Positions 17,315-26,609 of a DNA stretch of 64,000 bases are shown one piece after another. The DNA comes from CALLJL01 sp964627255 (GTDB lineage Bacteria > Acidobacteriota > Aminicenantia > Aminicenantales > CALLJL01): positions 62,001 through 126,000 of the forward strand of contig CAZVIN010000083.1 of the NCBI GenBank assembly GCA_964627255.1. The letters run 5' to 3'. How positions within the stretch are numbered: position 1 is the stretch's first letter; every line of letters begins with the position of its first letter. The position numbers and the translations under genes are program-made. A model generated the notes under the pieces. The model was not told the origin of the DNA and did not search any database. It saw nothing but the letters and a program-made list of their open reading frames with translations.

Positions 17315-18236
17315 AACCCAACCCCTCTCTAATATTTTTTAAATTTTCTTTCATCAGGTCGAGAAAACCCTTTCGAAGCTGCCTGTCAGTTAGGGAAAGG
17401 TTATGACCTGGATGGAGAGGTAAAACTTTCAGTTGAAGCTCTCCGGAAAGCCGGCGCGCTAAACGGGGGTTTGAGCCCGCTTCAAAAAAAATTGCCTTGA
17501 TTTTTTCTTGTTTGGCCATCTCCAGAACTTTTCTTAAATGAGCTGGCCTGAGTTCTGCCTCGGGGTTAAGTCCATGGAGGCTAATTTGTTTCAAACCATA
17601 TCTTTTAGCTAAATAGCCAAAAGCGCCATGGCCGTCAATAATCAGGGTTCTCTGCGGGCAGTTTCCGAGGCCGGTTTGAAACAGGGAATCAAGCTCTTGG
17701 AGTTTGGCCACATAGGAGGCAGCGTTAGCCTCAAATGCAGCGCTTAAATGCGGCTCCAAATTAGAAAAAAGCTGGACTAAGCGCTCTATAATCTGGATAT
17801 CAAGCCTAAAATCGAGCCAAATGTGGGGGTCAAGCTCTTGGGGTTTCTCAGTTTCTTGAAGAGAGCAAAGGTCTTCGAAGGAAAGCAGCTTCAAATTATT
17901 GGTTTTTAGGGAAGACACAAGTTCCTTCACCCAAGGCTCGAGGGATGGGCCAACATATACCAAGACATCGGCCTTTTGGAGTTTAACCAGGTCCGAAAAC
18001 CGAGGTTGCCAATCATGAGGGCTAACGCCGGCCGGTAGTAGCAGCTCAACTTGGCCGTGTTCTCCGACAATAGCCTCACAAAATTCAAATAGAGGAAAAA
18101 CCGAGGCCAAGATAGTTAGGTCATTTTTTTCTGAGGACACGGAACCAAAACCGGGGCAAAACGACAAGAGGAGGCCGATGAGCCAAGAAATTAGATTCCT
18201 GAGGCCCCATCGAGATCGCCTTTCTTTCAGAGCCAT
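17307..18236 (-). CDS. Metal ABC transporter substrate-binding protein (ZnuA-like)
   Basis: 309 residues with a Sec signal peptide (hydrophobic LISWLIGLLLSFCPGFG; no proper lipobox). Cluster A-I solute-binding fold: ILASVFPLFEFCEAIVGEH, SPHDWQP with H74, DPHIWLD with H138, IIDGHGAFGYLAKRYGLK with H203. The fourth ligand position is unclear; E252 (FFEAGSNPRLA) is conserved context, and LHPGHNLSL replaces the usual LDPL end block. The His-rich loop of many zinc-specific members is absent, so zinc versus manganese is open. An inverted repeat upstream (18256-18299) may be a metal-regulator site. Confidence 0.88.
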   Translation of the reverse strand: MALKERRSRWGLRNLISWLIGLLLSFCPGFGSVSSEKNDLTILASVFPLFEFCEAIVGEHGQVELLLPAGVSPHDWQPRFSDLVKLQKADVLVYVGPSLEPWVKELVSSLKTNNLKLLSFEDLCSLQETEKPQELDPHIWLDFRLDIQIIERLVQLFSNLEPHLSAAFEANAASYVAKLQELDSLFQTGLGNCPQRTLIIDGHGAFGYLAKRYGLKQISLHGLNPEAELRPAHLRKVLEMAKQEKIKAIFFEAGSNPRLARRLSGELQLKVLPLHPGHNLSLTDRQLRKGFLDLMKENLKNIREGLGCE

Positions 18237-18255
18237 TCGCAGCCTTTAGCTATTT

Positions 18256-18299
18256 AACTTGATCAGAACTTTTATTATTATAAATTTAATTATCAGGTT
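18256..18299. promoter_or_regulatory. Inverted repeat upstream of the metal transporter operon, possible operator
   Basis: AACTTGAT (18256-18263) and ATCAGGTT (18292-18299) are near-perfect inverted repeats separated by 28 AT-rich bases that include TATAAT on the minus strand. Placement 20-63 bases before the start codon fits a promoter controlled by a Fur/Zur/MntR-type repressor. The sequence is not a clear match to any consensus I know. Confidence 0.35.
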
Positions 18300-18424
18300 T
18301 TAATAGTTTAATCTGCTTGTTTCTCTACCTCCCCAACTAAAAACTGACCGCTGATTTCAATCAGGTTTCTTTATCATCTAAATTTTATCTTCAGGAGGCG
18401 CCCAGAACCTTACTTGAATGTTAT

Positions 18425-19582
18425 TCAGAGCCAGAAAGCAGAGGCCCCAGAGCCAACCGAGACGATAAATGTTTGAGGCTGGGGATAATTTCTTTCTCTT
18501 GCTTGCTTGGCTGCGGTAAGCACGAAATCTGCAACTGATTCTTCCTTAACCAGAGCGATGGCTGAGCCGCCAAACCCGGCGCCAACCAACCTGGCTCCAA
18601 GGCAACCGGGATAATTTCGGGCTATTTCGACAAACAAGTCTAATTCTGGGCAGGATACCTCGTAGTCATCCCTAAGACTGTAATGAGAAGCAAAAAGGAG
18701 CTCTCCTAAGAAAATAAAATCATCTTTTTTTAAAGCTTCTTTGGCTTTAATGACTCGATTGTTTTCACTCAGGACATGGCGCGCCCGGCGAAAAAGAAGC
18801 TGGTCTATCAGACCTTGAAGCTTATTTAATTTTTCCTCACTTACTCCTTTGGTAGAAGGCAACCCATGTTGCTTCATTATTTCACGCGCTTTTTGCGCTT
18901 CTGCTCGTCGCTCGTTATACTTGGAGCCAGCCAGCTTACGCGATACTCTGGTGTCATAAATTAAGAAAACAAGCCCTGCTTTTTCTAACCGCAAAGGAAC
19001 ATATTCATACTCGCCTGTCTCGCAATCGAGAAACAGGGCTGACCCTTGTTGGGCCAGAGTAGCCACAAACTGGTCCATCAGCCCGCAGCGGACACCTACG
19101 AACTCGTTTTCTGCCCGCTGACCTAAACGGGCGATTTTTTCAGCCGGCCAATCTCTATTGCTGAGTTTTAATAGCCCAGAAAGAAGGCATATTTCCAGTG
19201 AGGCTGAAGAGCTTAGACCGGCTTCTAACGGAACCTCACCGTGGATTAAAATATCGGCCCCGCTGACGTCTATTTTCTGTTCTAAGAGAACCCAGAATAT
19301 ACTCTGGATATACGTCAACCAGGACTTCTCTAAAGAGGGGTGCAGGCCTTTCAAGCTGAAAGTGGCTGATTGCTGAAAGTTCTGGCTATAAACATTTACT
19401 TGGTCGTCAGCACGCGGTGAAAGTAAGCAATAGGTTCGAAGATGAACTGCCGCCGGCAGAACGTATCCGTCATTATAATCGGTGTGTTCGCCGATAATAT
19501 TGATGCGGCCAGGAGCAGAAGCGGCAATTAAAGGTTTGGTTTTAAAAAGCTTCTGAAAATCATCAACTAATCTTTCTAGCAT
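18425..19582 (-). CDS. galK: Galactokinase
   Basis: GHMP-family kinase that phosphorylates galactose at C1 in the Leloir pathway. Visible are the galactokinase signature GRINIIGEHTDYNDGYVLPAA, the phosphate loop VPLEAGLSSSASLEICLL, and the third motif RLVGAGFGGSAIALV. The catalytic Asp lies in CGLMDQFVATLAQQG. I chose the ATG at 19582, preceded by GAGGAT, giving about 385 residues, close to the family's usual length; a TTG 13 codons earlier is also open. No galT, galE or sugar transporter gene is near. Confidence 0.95.
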   Translation of the reverse strand: MLERLVDDFQKLFKTKPLIAASAPGRINIIGEHTDYNDGYVLPAAVHLRTYCLLSPRADDQVNVYSQNFQQSATFSLKGLHPSLEKSWLTYIQSIFWVLLEQKIDVSGADILIHGEVPLEAGLSSSASLEICLLSGLLKLSNRDWPAEKIARLGQRAENEFVGVRCGLMDQFVATLAQQGSALFLDCETGEYEYVPLRLEKAGLVFLIYDTRVSRKLAGSKYNERRAEAQKAREIMKQHGLPSTKGVSEEKLNKLQGLIDQLLFRRARHVLSENNRVIKAKEALKKDDFIFLGELLFASHYSLRDDYEVSCPELDLFVEIARNYPGCLGARLVGAGFGGSAIALVKEESVADFVLTAAKQARERNYPQPQTFIVSVGSGASAFWL

Positions 19583-19795
19583 CGAAATCCTCATTTTAGT
19601 CGAAAATTCTGGAACATTCAAACCAGCGAAGGCTCATCCTTAAAAGAGTAGTAATTTCAGAGCTTTTTATCATGAATATTCAGGCATTGCTGGCAGGCTA
19701 AAAGATCGCCGACTGGTTGGAAAGAAAAATCTTGCTCCAGGGGTCGGTTTTGTGGCAAGATGGATTTAAAGAAAAATCAACAGGAGAAAATTTTA

Positions 19796-21271
19796 ATGAA
19801 AGAAAGTATCGAGAATTTAGAACCTAAGTGGCTCTGGAAGCATTTTAAAGAAATCCTCAACATTCCTCGCTGTTCTGGCCAAGAAAAGGCTATTGGTGAT
19901 TATATTATTCGACTGGCGCAAGAGTTAGGTCTAAAGTTCCGTTGCGACGAAGTGGGCAACATAGTCGTCCAAAAACCTGCTTCGGCAGGAAAAGAGCCCG
20001 CAGCCATAACTATCCTTCAAGCCCATTTGGATATGGTTTGCGAAAAAAATTCTGACATTGTCCATGATTTTTCTAAGGACCCGATTAAAACTCAGGTGGA
20101 AGGTGAGTGGCTGAAGGCCATGGGCACCACCTTGGGAGCGGATAACGGTATCGGCGTTGCGGCTGGTCTGGCAATAATGGAAAGCGACAATTTAGTTCAT
20201 GGCCCGCTGGAATTTTTGTTCACTGTTGATGAGGAAACTGGATTAACTGGTGCGAATCATCTCCGGGCTGATTTTCTTCATGGTCGGAGGCTTTTAAACT
20301 TGGACAGCGAAGAAGAAGGAACTTTTACCATTGGTTGCTCGGGCGGAGCTGACTCCGAAATTTTTTACCCGGTGCAACGCACTGAGGGTCAACCTGGCAT
20401 GTTAGTTGAGGTCAAGGTTTTTGGCCTGCGAGGGGGTCATTCAGGACTGGACATTCATTTAGGCCGGGCTAATGCTATTAAAATTTTAGCTCGGCTTTTA
20501 GATTCAGCGAGGGACCGTCTGCCTTTTATGATCATTCAAATTGACGGCGGAAATAAGCGGAACGCCATTGCTCGAGAGGCTAAGGCAACCTTGGTTTGTG
20601 ACGCGGCCCATTTTTCCGACTTAAATTCCTTCTTCGAAAAGGAATTTAGGCTTATAAAAAAGGAATTTCGAGCCACCGAACCCGAAGCCAAAATCAGCTT
20701 TCAACAGCTCTCCGAGGTCAAGGAAGAACCGTTGATGCCGAAATCAGCCCGCGGCCTAATTAATCTCCTCTTGGGTTTACCGCATGGTGTCTTAAGTATC
20801 CACCGAGAAATTCCCGACCTGGTCGAAACCTCCACTAATTTGGCTCTTGTGCGTACAGAAAGAGACCGGGCACAAATTATTTGCAGCAGCCGCAGTTCCG
20901 TGGGTTCTTCCTTGGTGGCAACGCGCTCGATGATTAGAGCTATAGCTGACCTGGCGGGAGCAGAATGCCGACAACCCGAGGGGTATCCCGGCTGGGAACC
21001 GAACCTGGCTTCTCCCCTACTCCAGTTGGCCAAAGGAGTCTACCAACGCATTTTTGACCGTGAGCCTTTATTTAAAGCCGTTCACGCCGGGCTTGAGTGT
21101 GGCATTATTGGGGAAAAATTTCCCGGAATGGACATGATTTCCTTCGGACCAACTATTCATAACCCCCACTCTCCCGAGGAAAAAATAAACCTGCCGTCAG
21201 TCCAGCGCTTTTGGGAATTCCTATTGGCGCTGTTGGAAGAGTTAGCCAAACCGGCTGACGCAAGCGCCTAA
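19796..21271 (+). CDS. pepD: Aminoacyl-histidine dipeptidase (M20C, PepD)
   Basis: Di-zinc M20C peptidase of about 491 residues that cleaves dipeptides such as Xaa-His. Metal and catalytic blocks in order: LQAHLDMVCEKNSD (H-x-D), TTLGADNGIGVAAGL (bridging Asp), TVDEETGLTGANHL (catalytic and ligand Glu), LLNLDSEEEG (Asp) and FGPTIHNPHSPEE (His). The dimerisation domain lies between them. The ATG at 19796 has AGGAG at a normal distance; an ATG at 19760 in frame is less well placed. Length is normal for PepD. Confidence 0.95.
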   Translation: MKESIENLEPKWLWKHFKEILNIPRCSGQEKAIGDYIIRLAQELGLKFRCDEVGNIVVQKPASAGKEPAAITILQAHLDMVCEKNSDIVHDFSKDPIKTQVEGEWLKAMGTTLGADNGIGVAAGLAIMESDNLVHGPLEFLFTVDEETGLTGANHLRADFLHGRRLLNLDSEEEGTFTIGCSGGADSEIFYPVQRTEGQPGMLVEVKVFGLRGGHSGLDIHLGRANAIKILARLLDSARDRLPFMIIQIDGGNKRNAIAREAKATLVCDAAHFSDLNSFFEKEFRLIKKEFRATEPEAKISFQQLSEVKEEPLMPKSARGLINLLLGLPHGVLSIHREIPDLVETSTNLALVRTERDRAQIICSSRSSVGSSLVATRSMIRAIADLAGAECRQPEGYPGWEPNLASPLLQLAKGVYQRIFDREPLFKAVHAGLECGIIGEKFPGMDMISFGPTIHNPHSPEEKINLPSVQRFWEFLLALLEELAKPADASA

Positions 21272-21548
21272 AAAATATCTTTCATTTTTTATCTTGGCCT
21301 TGGTCCTAATTATAAGATTATGACAAGGAGTTAAAACTAACCTGTATTTTTTTATCGGGAATCCTTGACCTCTGGTTAAGACGGGAAAAAATCGCTATAA
21401 TAAACAAGAATAGTTTTTACTAGACAAAACTTTAAGAACAAGGCGAGGCCAAAGGTTCATGAACCGCCGGCAATGGTTATTTTCCTTGGGGGCCTTTTTA
21501 TTTGTCTGGAAAAAAAGGCTTCTAGGAGTTATTTCAAAGGAGGGACTC

Positions 21549-21941
21549 ATGAAACAGCAAATTAAAACTGACAAGGCGCCCCAGGCTATCGGGCCCTATT
21601 CTCAGGGTATTCTAACTCAAAATTTCCTCTTTGTTTCGGGCCAAATACCGATTAACCCTGCTACAGGCGAGATGGTCACAGGGTCGATTAAAGAACAAAC
21701 AAAGCAGGTCCTGGAGAATTTGAAGGCAGTATTGGAAGCTGCTGGTAGCTCTCTCAGTCAGGTGGTTAAAACTACAGTGTTTCTCCAAGATATGAATGAT
21801 TTCAGCCAGATGAACGAGGTTTATGCTAATTATTTTGAACCTCCCTACCCGGCGCGCTCGACGATTCAGGTCGGCCGCTTGCCTCGGGAGGCTCGCCTTG
21901 AAATAGAAGCAATTGCTTTGAGCGAGACAAAGAAAACCTGA
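21549..21941 (+). CDS. ridA: RidA family enamine/imine deaminase
   Basis: 130-residue YjgF/YER057c/UK114 protein that hydrolyses reactive 2-aminoacrylate and related imines released by PLP enzymes. Blocks are APQAIGPYSQGI at the start, FVSGQIPINPATGEMV, VVKTTVFLQDMNDF, and YPARSTIQVGRLPREARLEIEAIA with the substrate-binding Arg and the terminal Glu. A strong AAAGGAGGG sits before the ATG at 21549. The frame is open upstream for 30 codons and encodes a hydrophobic stretch (QWLFSLGAFLFVWKK). An exported longer form from 21459 is possible but less likely. Confidence 0.92.
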   Translation: MKQQIKTDKAPQAIGPYSQGILTQNFLFVSGQIPINPATGEMVTGSIKEQTKQVLENLKAVLEAAGSSLSQVVKTTVFLQDMNDFSQMNEVYANYFEPPYPARSTIQVGRLPREARLEIEAIALSETKKT

Positions 21942-21961
21942 CCCTGAGGTGAGGTTGAAGC

Positions 21962-22180
21962 ATGCCTCTTTATGAATTTGTCTGCCGCCAATGCGGGAAC
22001 AAATTCGAGTGTTTGACCAAGATAGGCGGGGAAAAGGGAGTTAGCTGCCCGGTTTGCGCTAGCTTCGAGGTAACCAAAATTTTTTCTTCCTTTGGAATTG
22101 GTGGTGGCAGTAGCAGGTTGGTTAGCTCGGGCAGCGGCTGCTCTTCTTGCTCGTCGCGTTCCTGCAGCACCTGTAAATAA
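21962..22180 (+). CDS. FmdB family zinc ribbon protein
   Basis: 72-residue protein with the FmdB-type regulatory zinc ribbon: MPLYEFVCRQCGNKFE (C8, C11) and VSCPVC (C29, C32). After a glycine/serine linker the C-terminus carries a second cysteine cluster, GCSSCSSRSCSTCK, a pattern also common in this family. Function is not known for most members; a metal- or nucleic-acid-binding role is presumed. It lies 20 bases after ridA and is probably cotranscribed. Confidence 0.88.
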   Translation: MPLYEFVCRQCGNKFECLTKIGGEKGVSCPVCASFEVTKIFSSFGIGGGSSRLVSSGSGCSSCSSRSCSTCK

Positions 22181-22353
22181 TCAAGCTTATTTGGAGCTAA
22201 TTTTAGCGTTTTTTCTCTGAATTAACCGGCACTTTAAGAGTTAGAGTGTTTTAATTCTAACCCTAGCCGGCCCCCCTAATCACCAACCTTTATTTCTTTT
22301 TCTTTCTGGCGGGGTGAATTAAAAAAGAAGCTTTTTCTTGCCACTCCAAGAAT

Positions 22354-23526
22354 TTAATGTCGATAAAAATCAGCTATCTTTTCAACGACCTGGACCATTT
22401 GGGTGTCTGCAAGTTCAGGATAAATGGGTAAGGCTAAGACTTCTTTGGCCGCTCTTTCTGCTTCGGGGAAAGCGCCTATTTTATAGCCCAAATAGGCAAA
22501 ACATTTCTGAAGATGAAGCGGCCGGGGATAAAAAATTGCCGTATCCACTGCTTGCTCAGCTAAAAAGGCTTGAAGCTGGTTTCTTTTCTTAACCCTGACT
22601 ACATATTGATGATAAGTGTGGTAATTTTCTATTCCAGTTTCTTTATATATAGCAACAGGAAGAGTTACCAGGCCTCTGTCTATAAGACCACTGTCTTTAA
22701 AAAGCCTTTCATATAGCACCGCCCTTTCCCTTCTCTTGGCTTGCCAGGCTTCGAGATGGCGGAATTTCACCCTGAGCACGCCAGCTTGAAGAGCATCCAG
22801 CCGAAAATTGCCGCCGATAACCTCATAGAAATAACGTTTCTTCTCACCGTGGACGCGCAATCTTCTGATTTGCTCGGCCAACCTGACCTGGTTGGTCAGA
22901 ACCATCCCGCCGTCGCCGTAGCCACCGAGGTTCTTAGTAGGATAAAAGGATAGTATTCCTAAGCGGCCCATCGTGCCAGCTTTCCTGACTCCAGACCGAG
23001 AGGGGTATTCGGCGCCGATGGCTTGAGCCGCATCCTCGATAACAGATATTTCAGAGGAGCGTGCTAACTCTAAAATAGAATCCATATCAGCACATTGCCC
23101 AAAGAGATGAACAGGAATAATGGCTTTTATTTTAGAAGTTCGTCTTCTCTTTTTAGTTTTATCTAAAAGCACCGCTAATTTCTCGGCGGATAAATTAAAT
23201 GTGACTGAGTCAATATCGCAGAAGACAGGAACGGCTTGAAGCCGAGCAATTACCCCGGCGGTGGCGAAAAAAGTGAAGGGAGTGGTGATAACTTCTTCTC
23301 CCCGCTCAATGCCTAAGGCCATCAAAGATACAAGAAGAGCGTCCGTTCCAGAAGAGACCCCGATAGCATACTTGGAACCAGAAAAAGCGGCAATTTCTCT
23401 TTCCAAGCTTTCCACTTCTGGACCAAGGGCGAACTTTTGGGTCATTAAGATTGATTGAATTTTAGCTTCGATTTCAGGTTTAATGGAATCAAACTGAGCC
23501 TTAAGGTCCAGGAAAGGAACTCTCAT
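22354..23526 (-). CDS. DegT/DnrJ/EryC1/StrS family PLP aminotransferase
   Basis: 390-residue sugar-aminotransferase-family protein that typically transfers an amino group to a keto-sugar nucleotide for envelope polysaccharides. It begins VPFLDLKAQFDSIKPEIEAK, carries GVSSGTDALLVSLMALGI and FTFFATAGVI, has the PLP-pairing Asp in VIEDAAQAIGAEY, and the Schiff-base lysine K198 in SFYPTKNLGGYGDGGM. The substrate sugar cannot be told; no nucleotide-sugar genes are adjacent. It is followed upstream, in the same direction, by a nitrilase-fold gene 36 bases away. Confidence 0.93.
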   Translation of the reverse strand: MRVPFLDLKAQFDSIKPEIEAKIQSILMTQKFALGPEVESLEREIAAFSGSKYAIGVSSGTDALLVSLMALGIERGEEVITTPFTFFATAGVIARLQAVPVFCDIDSVTFNLSAEKLAVLLDKTKKRRRTSKIKAIIPVHLFGQCADMDSILELARSSEISVIEDAAQAIGAEYPSRSGVRKAGTMGRLGILSFYPTKNLGGYGDGGMVLTNQVRLAEQIRRLRVHGEKKRYFYEVIGGNFRLDALQAGVLRVKFRHLEAWQAKRRERAVLYERLFKDSGLIDRGLVTLPVAIYKETGIENYHTYHQYVVRVKKRNQLQAFLAEQAVDTAIFYPRPLHLQKCFAYLGYKIGAFPEAERAAKEVLALPIYPELADTQMVQVVEKIADFYRH

Positions 23527-23562
23527 CTTTTGACCTCTAAAGGAAGTTGTGAAGATTTAGTA

Positions 23563-24399
23563 TCATTGTTCATCTGAAATAAAAAATCTTTCGTTCCGGT
23601 AAATTTCTGGCCGTCGGTCAGGAAGGAAATGGCGCTTCGCCGGAGATTCGGGAATTAACCTTAGGTCGCAATCAGTTATCAGGATTGCTTCCTCGCGGGC
23701 TGGAGCGCGGGCGATAACTTGGCCGAAGGGGTCCACAACAAAAGATTCGCCAGCAAAGTCGACTACCTCTTCTTGGCCGACCCTGTTGGCCAGAGCAGCA
23801 AAGTAGCCATTTTGAAAAGCCGCGACTTGAAGTTCAGCCTCAAAAATATTGGCCGGCCACTCCCCGACTGCGCCCGCCTGCGGCACAACCACAATGGCTG
23901 CTCCCTGAAGGGCCAAGGAGCGCATATATTCAGGGAAATGACGGTCATAACAGATGGCAATACCGACTCGACCAACCTTTGTAGCAAAGACTAATTGAAG
24001 GTTGTTGCCCGGTTGGTAATAACCTTTTTCGTGAAAGCCAGGACCTTCCATGATATGCATCATGCGGACGATGCCCTTAATTGAGCCATCGGCGTCTATG
24101 ACTGGCGAAGAATCATAGGTTTGGTTGCCGAACCGCTCATAAAGGTTGAAAATAACCACCACGCCGAATTCCTTAGCTTTAGCCGCTATCAAGTCCGACG
24201 TTGGCCCCGGAATAGTTTCTGCTAAGGAAATAGATGCCGGGTCATTTGGCCTTTGAGGGAAAAAGGGCAGGAAACTCAATTCAGGAAAAACAATAAGCTC
24301 CGCTCCCTTTTGGGCCGCTTCTTGCAGGGCGGCCAAACCGCGCCTAATATTAGCCTGCTTTGAGGGCATAGCTTTCTGCTGGATTAAGGCGAGTTTCAT
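23563..24399 (-). CDS. Carbon-nitrogen hydrolase (nitrilase superfamily) with substituted catalytic lysine
   Basis: 278 residues, similar to N-carbamoylputrescine amidase/beta-ureidopropionase proteins. The nucleophile is C149 in VGIAICYDRHFPEY and the general base E40 in LIVFPELSFLPFF. In the block normally reading RKMHI...PGFYEK the sequence is RMMHIMEGPGFHEK, so the catalytic lysine position holds M112. The codons were checked: CGC ATG ATG CAT. The rest of the alpha-beta-beta-alpha sandwich looks intact (QPGNNLQLVFATKVGRVG). Either the reaction is altered or the protein is non-catalytic. It probably shares a transcript with the DegT gene. Confidence 0.85.
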   Translation of the reverse strand: MKLALIQQKAMPSKQANIRRGLAALQEAAQKGAELIVFPELSFLPFFPQRPNDPASISLAETIPGPTSDLIAAKAKEFGVVVIFNLYERFGNQTYDSSPVIDADGSIKGIVRMMHIMEGPGFHEKGYYQPGNNLQLVFATKVGRVGIAICYDRHFPEYMRSLALQGAAIVVVPQAGAVGEWPANIFEAELQVAAFQNGYFAALANRVGQEEVVDFAGESFVVDPFGQVIARAPAREEAILITDCDLRLIPESPAKRHFLPDRRPEIYRNERFFISDEQ

Positions 24400-24557
24400 C
24401 TTAAGCCTCTTTTCCTAAAACCTGTTCTTAATATTAGCCGGTTTATGACGCCTAAGCAAGCTGATAAGCCAAAGAAACAGTTTTAGATAGAAGAGAACGA
24501 CATTTTTAATTCTTGATTGCTCTAATAAGGTCAGCTTGGATAAAATGTTAGCTTACG

Positions 24558-26609
24558 ATGCCCAAGCTTAGCTTTTTCCGAAGAGAAGCTCTTTTTAAAA
24601 TGTTTCTTGACTTACCGCTCAGAACTAAATTCATTTTAAGTTTTCTCGTGGTTATTGGCTTCGGTGGTTTATTTTCGCTTTTCTTCGGGACGCGCTTAGA
24701 ACATCGGACTATCTTTTCCTTGGCCCAGGCTAAGGTTCGTCATGACCTGGATTCTGCCAGGACCGTTTATCAAGAAAAAATTAACGATATCCGCGACATC
24801 GTGCAGCTTAATTCTATTCGTGACTCTATCCAACGAGCTCTTCTCAGCCAGGACCGCCAACTTCTTCTACGGCAGCTTGGCCGTATCAGGCAGGAATTCA
24901 AACTGGACATACTAAACGTCGTTGATGCTCAAGGAATAGTCATGTTAAGAACGAGGAATCCTGAAATTTACGGCGACGAGTTGGCCTCCGACCCTATTAT
25001 TTCTATAGCGCTCAAAGGAGAGATAACGAATGGCACAGGGGTAGTATCGCGGGAAGTTCTGTTGCGTGAAGGCGAAGAGCTGGCATCGCAAGCCTATATT
25101 AAATTTATTCCGACCCCGCGGGCTACTCCCAAGGCAGAAGACCACGAAGAAAATGGCCTGATGCTTTTAGCGGCTGCGCCGATATGGGATGGCCAGGGAA
25201 AGGTAGCCGGCGTTTTATATGGCGGCCTTCTTCTCAATCGTAATTACGGCATTGTCGACCGGGTTAAAGATATTGTCTTTAAAGGGGAGAGATATAAGGG
25301 AAAGGAAATCGGTACGGTGACCATTTTCCAGCACGACCTCCGTATTTCAACCAATGTTACCGACGAATTCGGTGAGAGAGCTATTGGCACGAGGGCTTCT
25401 CAGGAAGTAGCCGAAACAGTCCTCGACCGGGGCGAGCCATGGATTGGCCGGGCTTTTGTCGTTAACCATTGGTACATTGCCGCTTACGAACCGATCCGAG
25501 ACGTAACGGGAGCAATTATTGGAATGCTCTACGTCGGCATGTTGGAAAAGCCATATATCGACCTGAGGAACCGCGTTATGTTGACCTTTACTGGCCTTGC
25601 CGGACTCTGTGCCGTAATTCTGCTTGTTATCCTTTCGAGTATTACCTCAACTATTATTAACCCTTTGCAACGGATGGTTCAGGCAACTCAGAAGATTGCT
25701 CATGGCGAGCTTAATCACAAGGTGGCGATTGACTGGCGAGATGAAATTGGCCAATTAGCTGAATCTTTCAACCGCATGACTGAAGACCTGAAAGCCGCCA
25801 ATGAGAATTTAGTCCAGTGGAGTAAAACCTTAGAGAGAAAAGTCGAGGAAAGGACGCGAGAATTAAAGGAGATGCAGGATTATCTTATCCAGTCCGAAAA
25901 GCTGGCTTCCTTAGGCAAAATGGCCGCCGGCATTGCTCATGAAATCAACAATCCTTTGACCTCAATTTTAATTAACGCTCATCTTCTTTTGGAAAAACTG
26001 GCCAAGACCGAAAAAAAAGACGAATTTTACGAAAATCTTAGCCTCATTGCCGAAGAAACAGCGCGTTGTAGCCAAATAGTCCGTGGTTTACTCGAGTTTG
26101 CCCGGCAGAGTCCACCCCAAAAGGATTTTATCGATATCAACGATTGGCTCGAAAAAACGGTGACGCTTCTGGAAAATAAAGCCTCGTTTCAAAACATCAA
26201 AATTGTTAAAAATTTTGACCCGAACTTGCCGCTAATTCGGCTTGACCGTTCCAAAATTCAGCAGGTTTTTTGGAATCTGATGGTTAACGCCTGTGAAGCC
26301 ATGCCCAGGGGAGGTCAATTAACTATTGTGACACAGTTGGCCGAAAATAAAAAGGCGATTGAAGTTAGCTTTATTGATAATGGAGTCGGTATTCCCGCCG
26401 AGAATCTCAATAAGATTTTCGACCCCTTTTTTACTACTAAAGCCAGCGGCACTGGCCTTGGCTTAGCTATCTGTTATGGCATTATTCAGCAGCATCAAGG
26501 TCTGATTGAGGTTAAAAGTGAAGTGGGGCGAGGAACGGTCTTTACTTTAATTTTACCCTTAGAAACCAAAAGTAATAATCAGATAACAGGAGGAACTTCT
26601 GATGACTGA
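24558..26609 (+). CDS. Cache-HAMP sensor histidine kinase
   Basis: 683-residue membrane kinase. One helix at about 24-44, an extracytoplasmic Cache-type sensor at 45-340 (DAQGIVMLRTRNPEIYGDEL, GEPWIGRAFVVNHWYIAAYE), a second helix at 341-362, HAMP to about 415, coiled coil to 445, and a HisKA domain with phospho-acceptor H461 in GIAHEINNPLTSI. The HATPase domain has the N box (FWNLMVNACEAMP), G1 (DNGVGIP) and G2 (GTGLGLAI). The type is NtrB/ZraS-like. Its last eight bases overlap the response regulator gene, so the two form a matched pair. The ligand is unknown. Confidence 0.92.
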   Translation: MPKLSFFRREALFKMFLDLPLRTKFILSFLVVIGFGGLFSLFFGTRLEHRTIFSLAQAKVRHDLDSARTVYQEKINDIRDIVQLNSIRDSIQRALLSQDRQLLLRQLGRIRQEFKLDILNVVDAQGIVMLRTRNPEIYGDELASDPIISIALKGEITNGTGVVSREVLLREGEELASQAYIKFIPTPRATPKAEDHEENGLMLLAAAPIWDGQGKVAGVLYGGLLLNRNYGIVDRVKDIVFKGERYKGKEIGTVTIFQHDLRISTNVTDEFGERAIGTRASQEVAETVLDRGEPWIGRAFVVNHWYIAAYEPIRDVTGAIIGMLYVGMLEKPYIDLRNRVMLTFTGLAGLCAVILLVILSSITSTIINPLQRMVQATQKIAHGELNHKVAIDWRDEIGQLAESFNRMTEDLKAANENLVQWSKTLERKVEERTRELKEMQDYLIQSEKLASLGKMAAGIAHEINNPLTSILINAHLLLEKLAKTEKKDEFYENLSLIAEETARCSQIVRGLLEFARQSPPQKDFIDINDWLEKTVTLLENKASFQNIKIVKNFDPNLPLIRLDRSKIQQVFWNLMVNACEAMPRGGQLTIVTQLAENKKAIEVSFIDNGVGIPAENLNKIFDPFFTTKASGTGLGLAICYGIIQQHQGLIEVKSEVGRGTVFTLILPLETKSNNQITGGTSDD

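Noticed and set aside
21459..21548. Signal-like N-terminal extension on RidA
   Set aside because: The internal ATG at 21549 has a far stronger ribosome site and gives the normal family length; the upstream stretch is kept only as a possible alternative.
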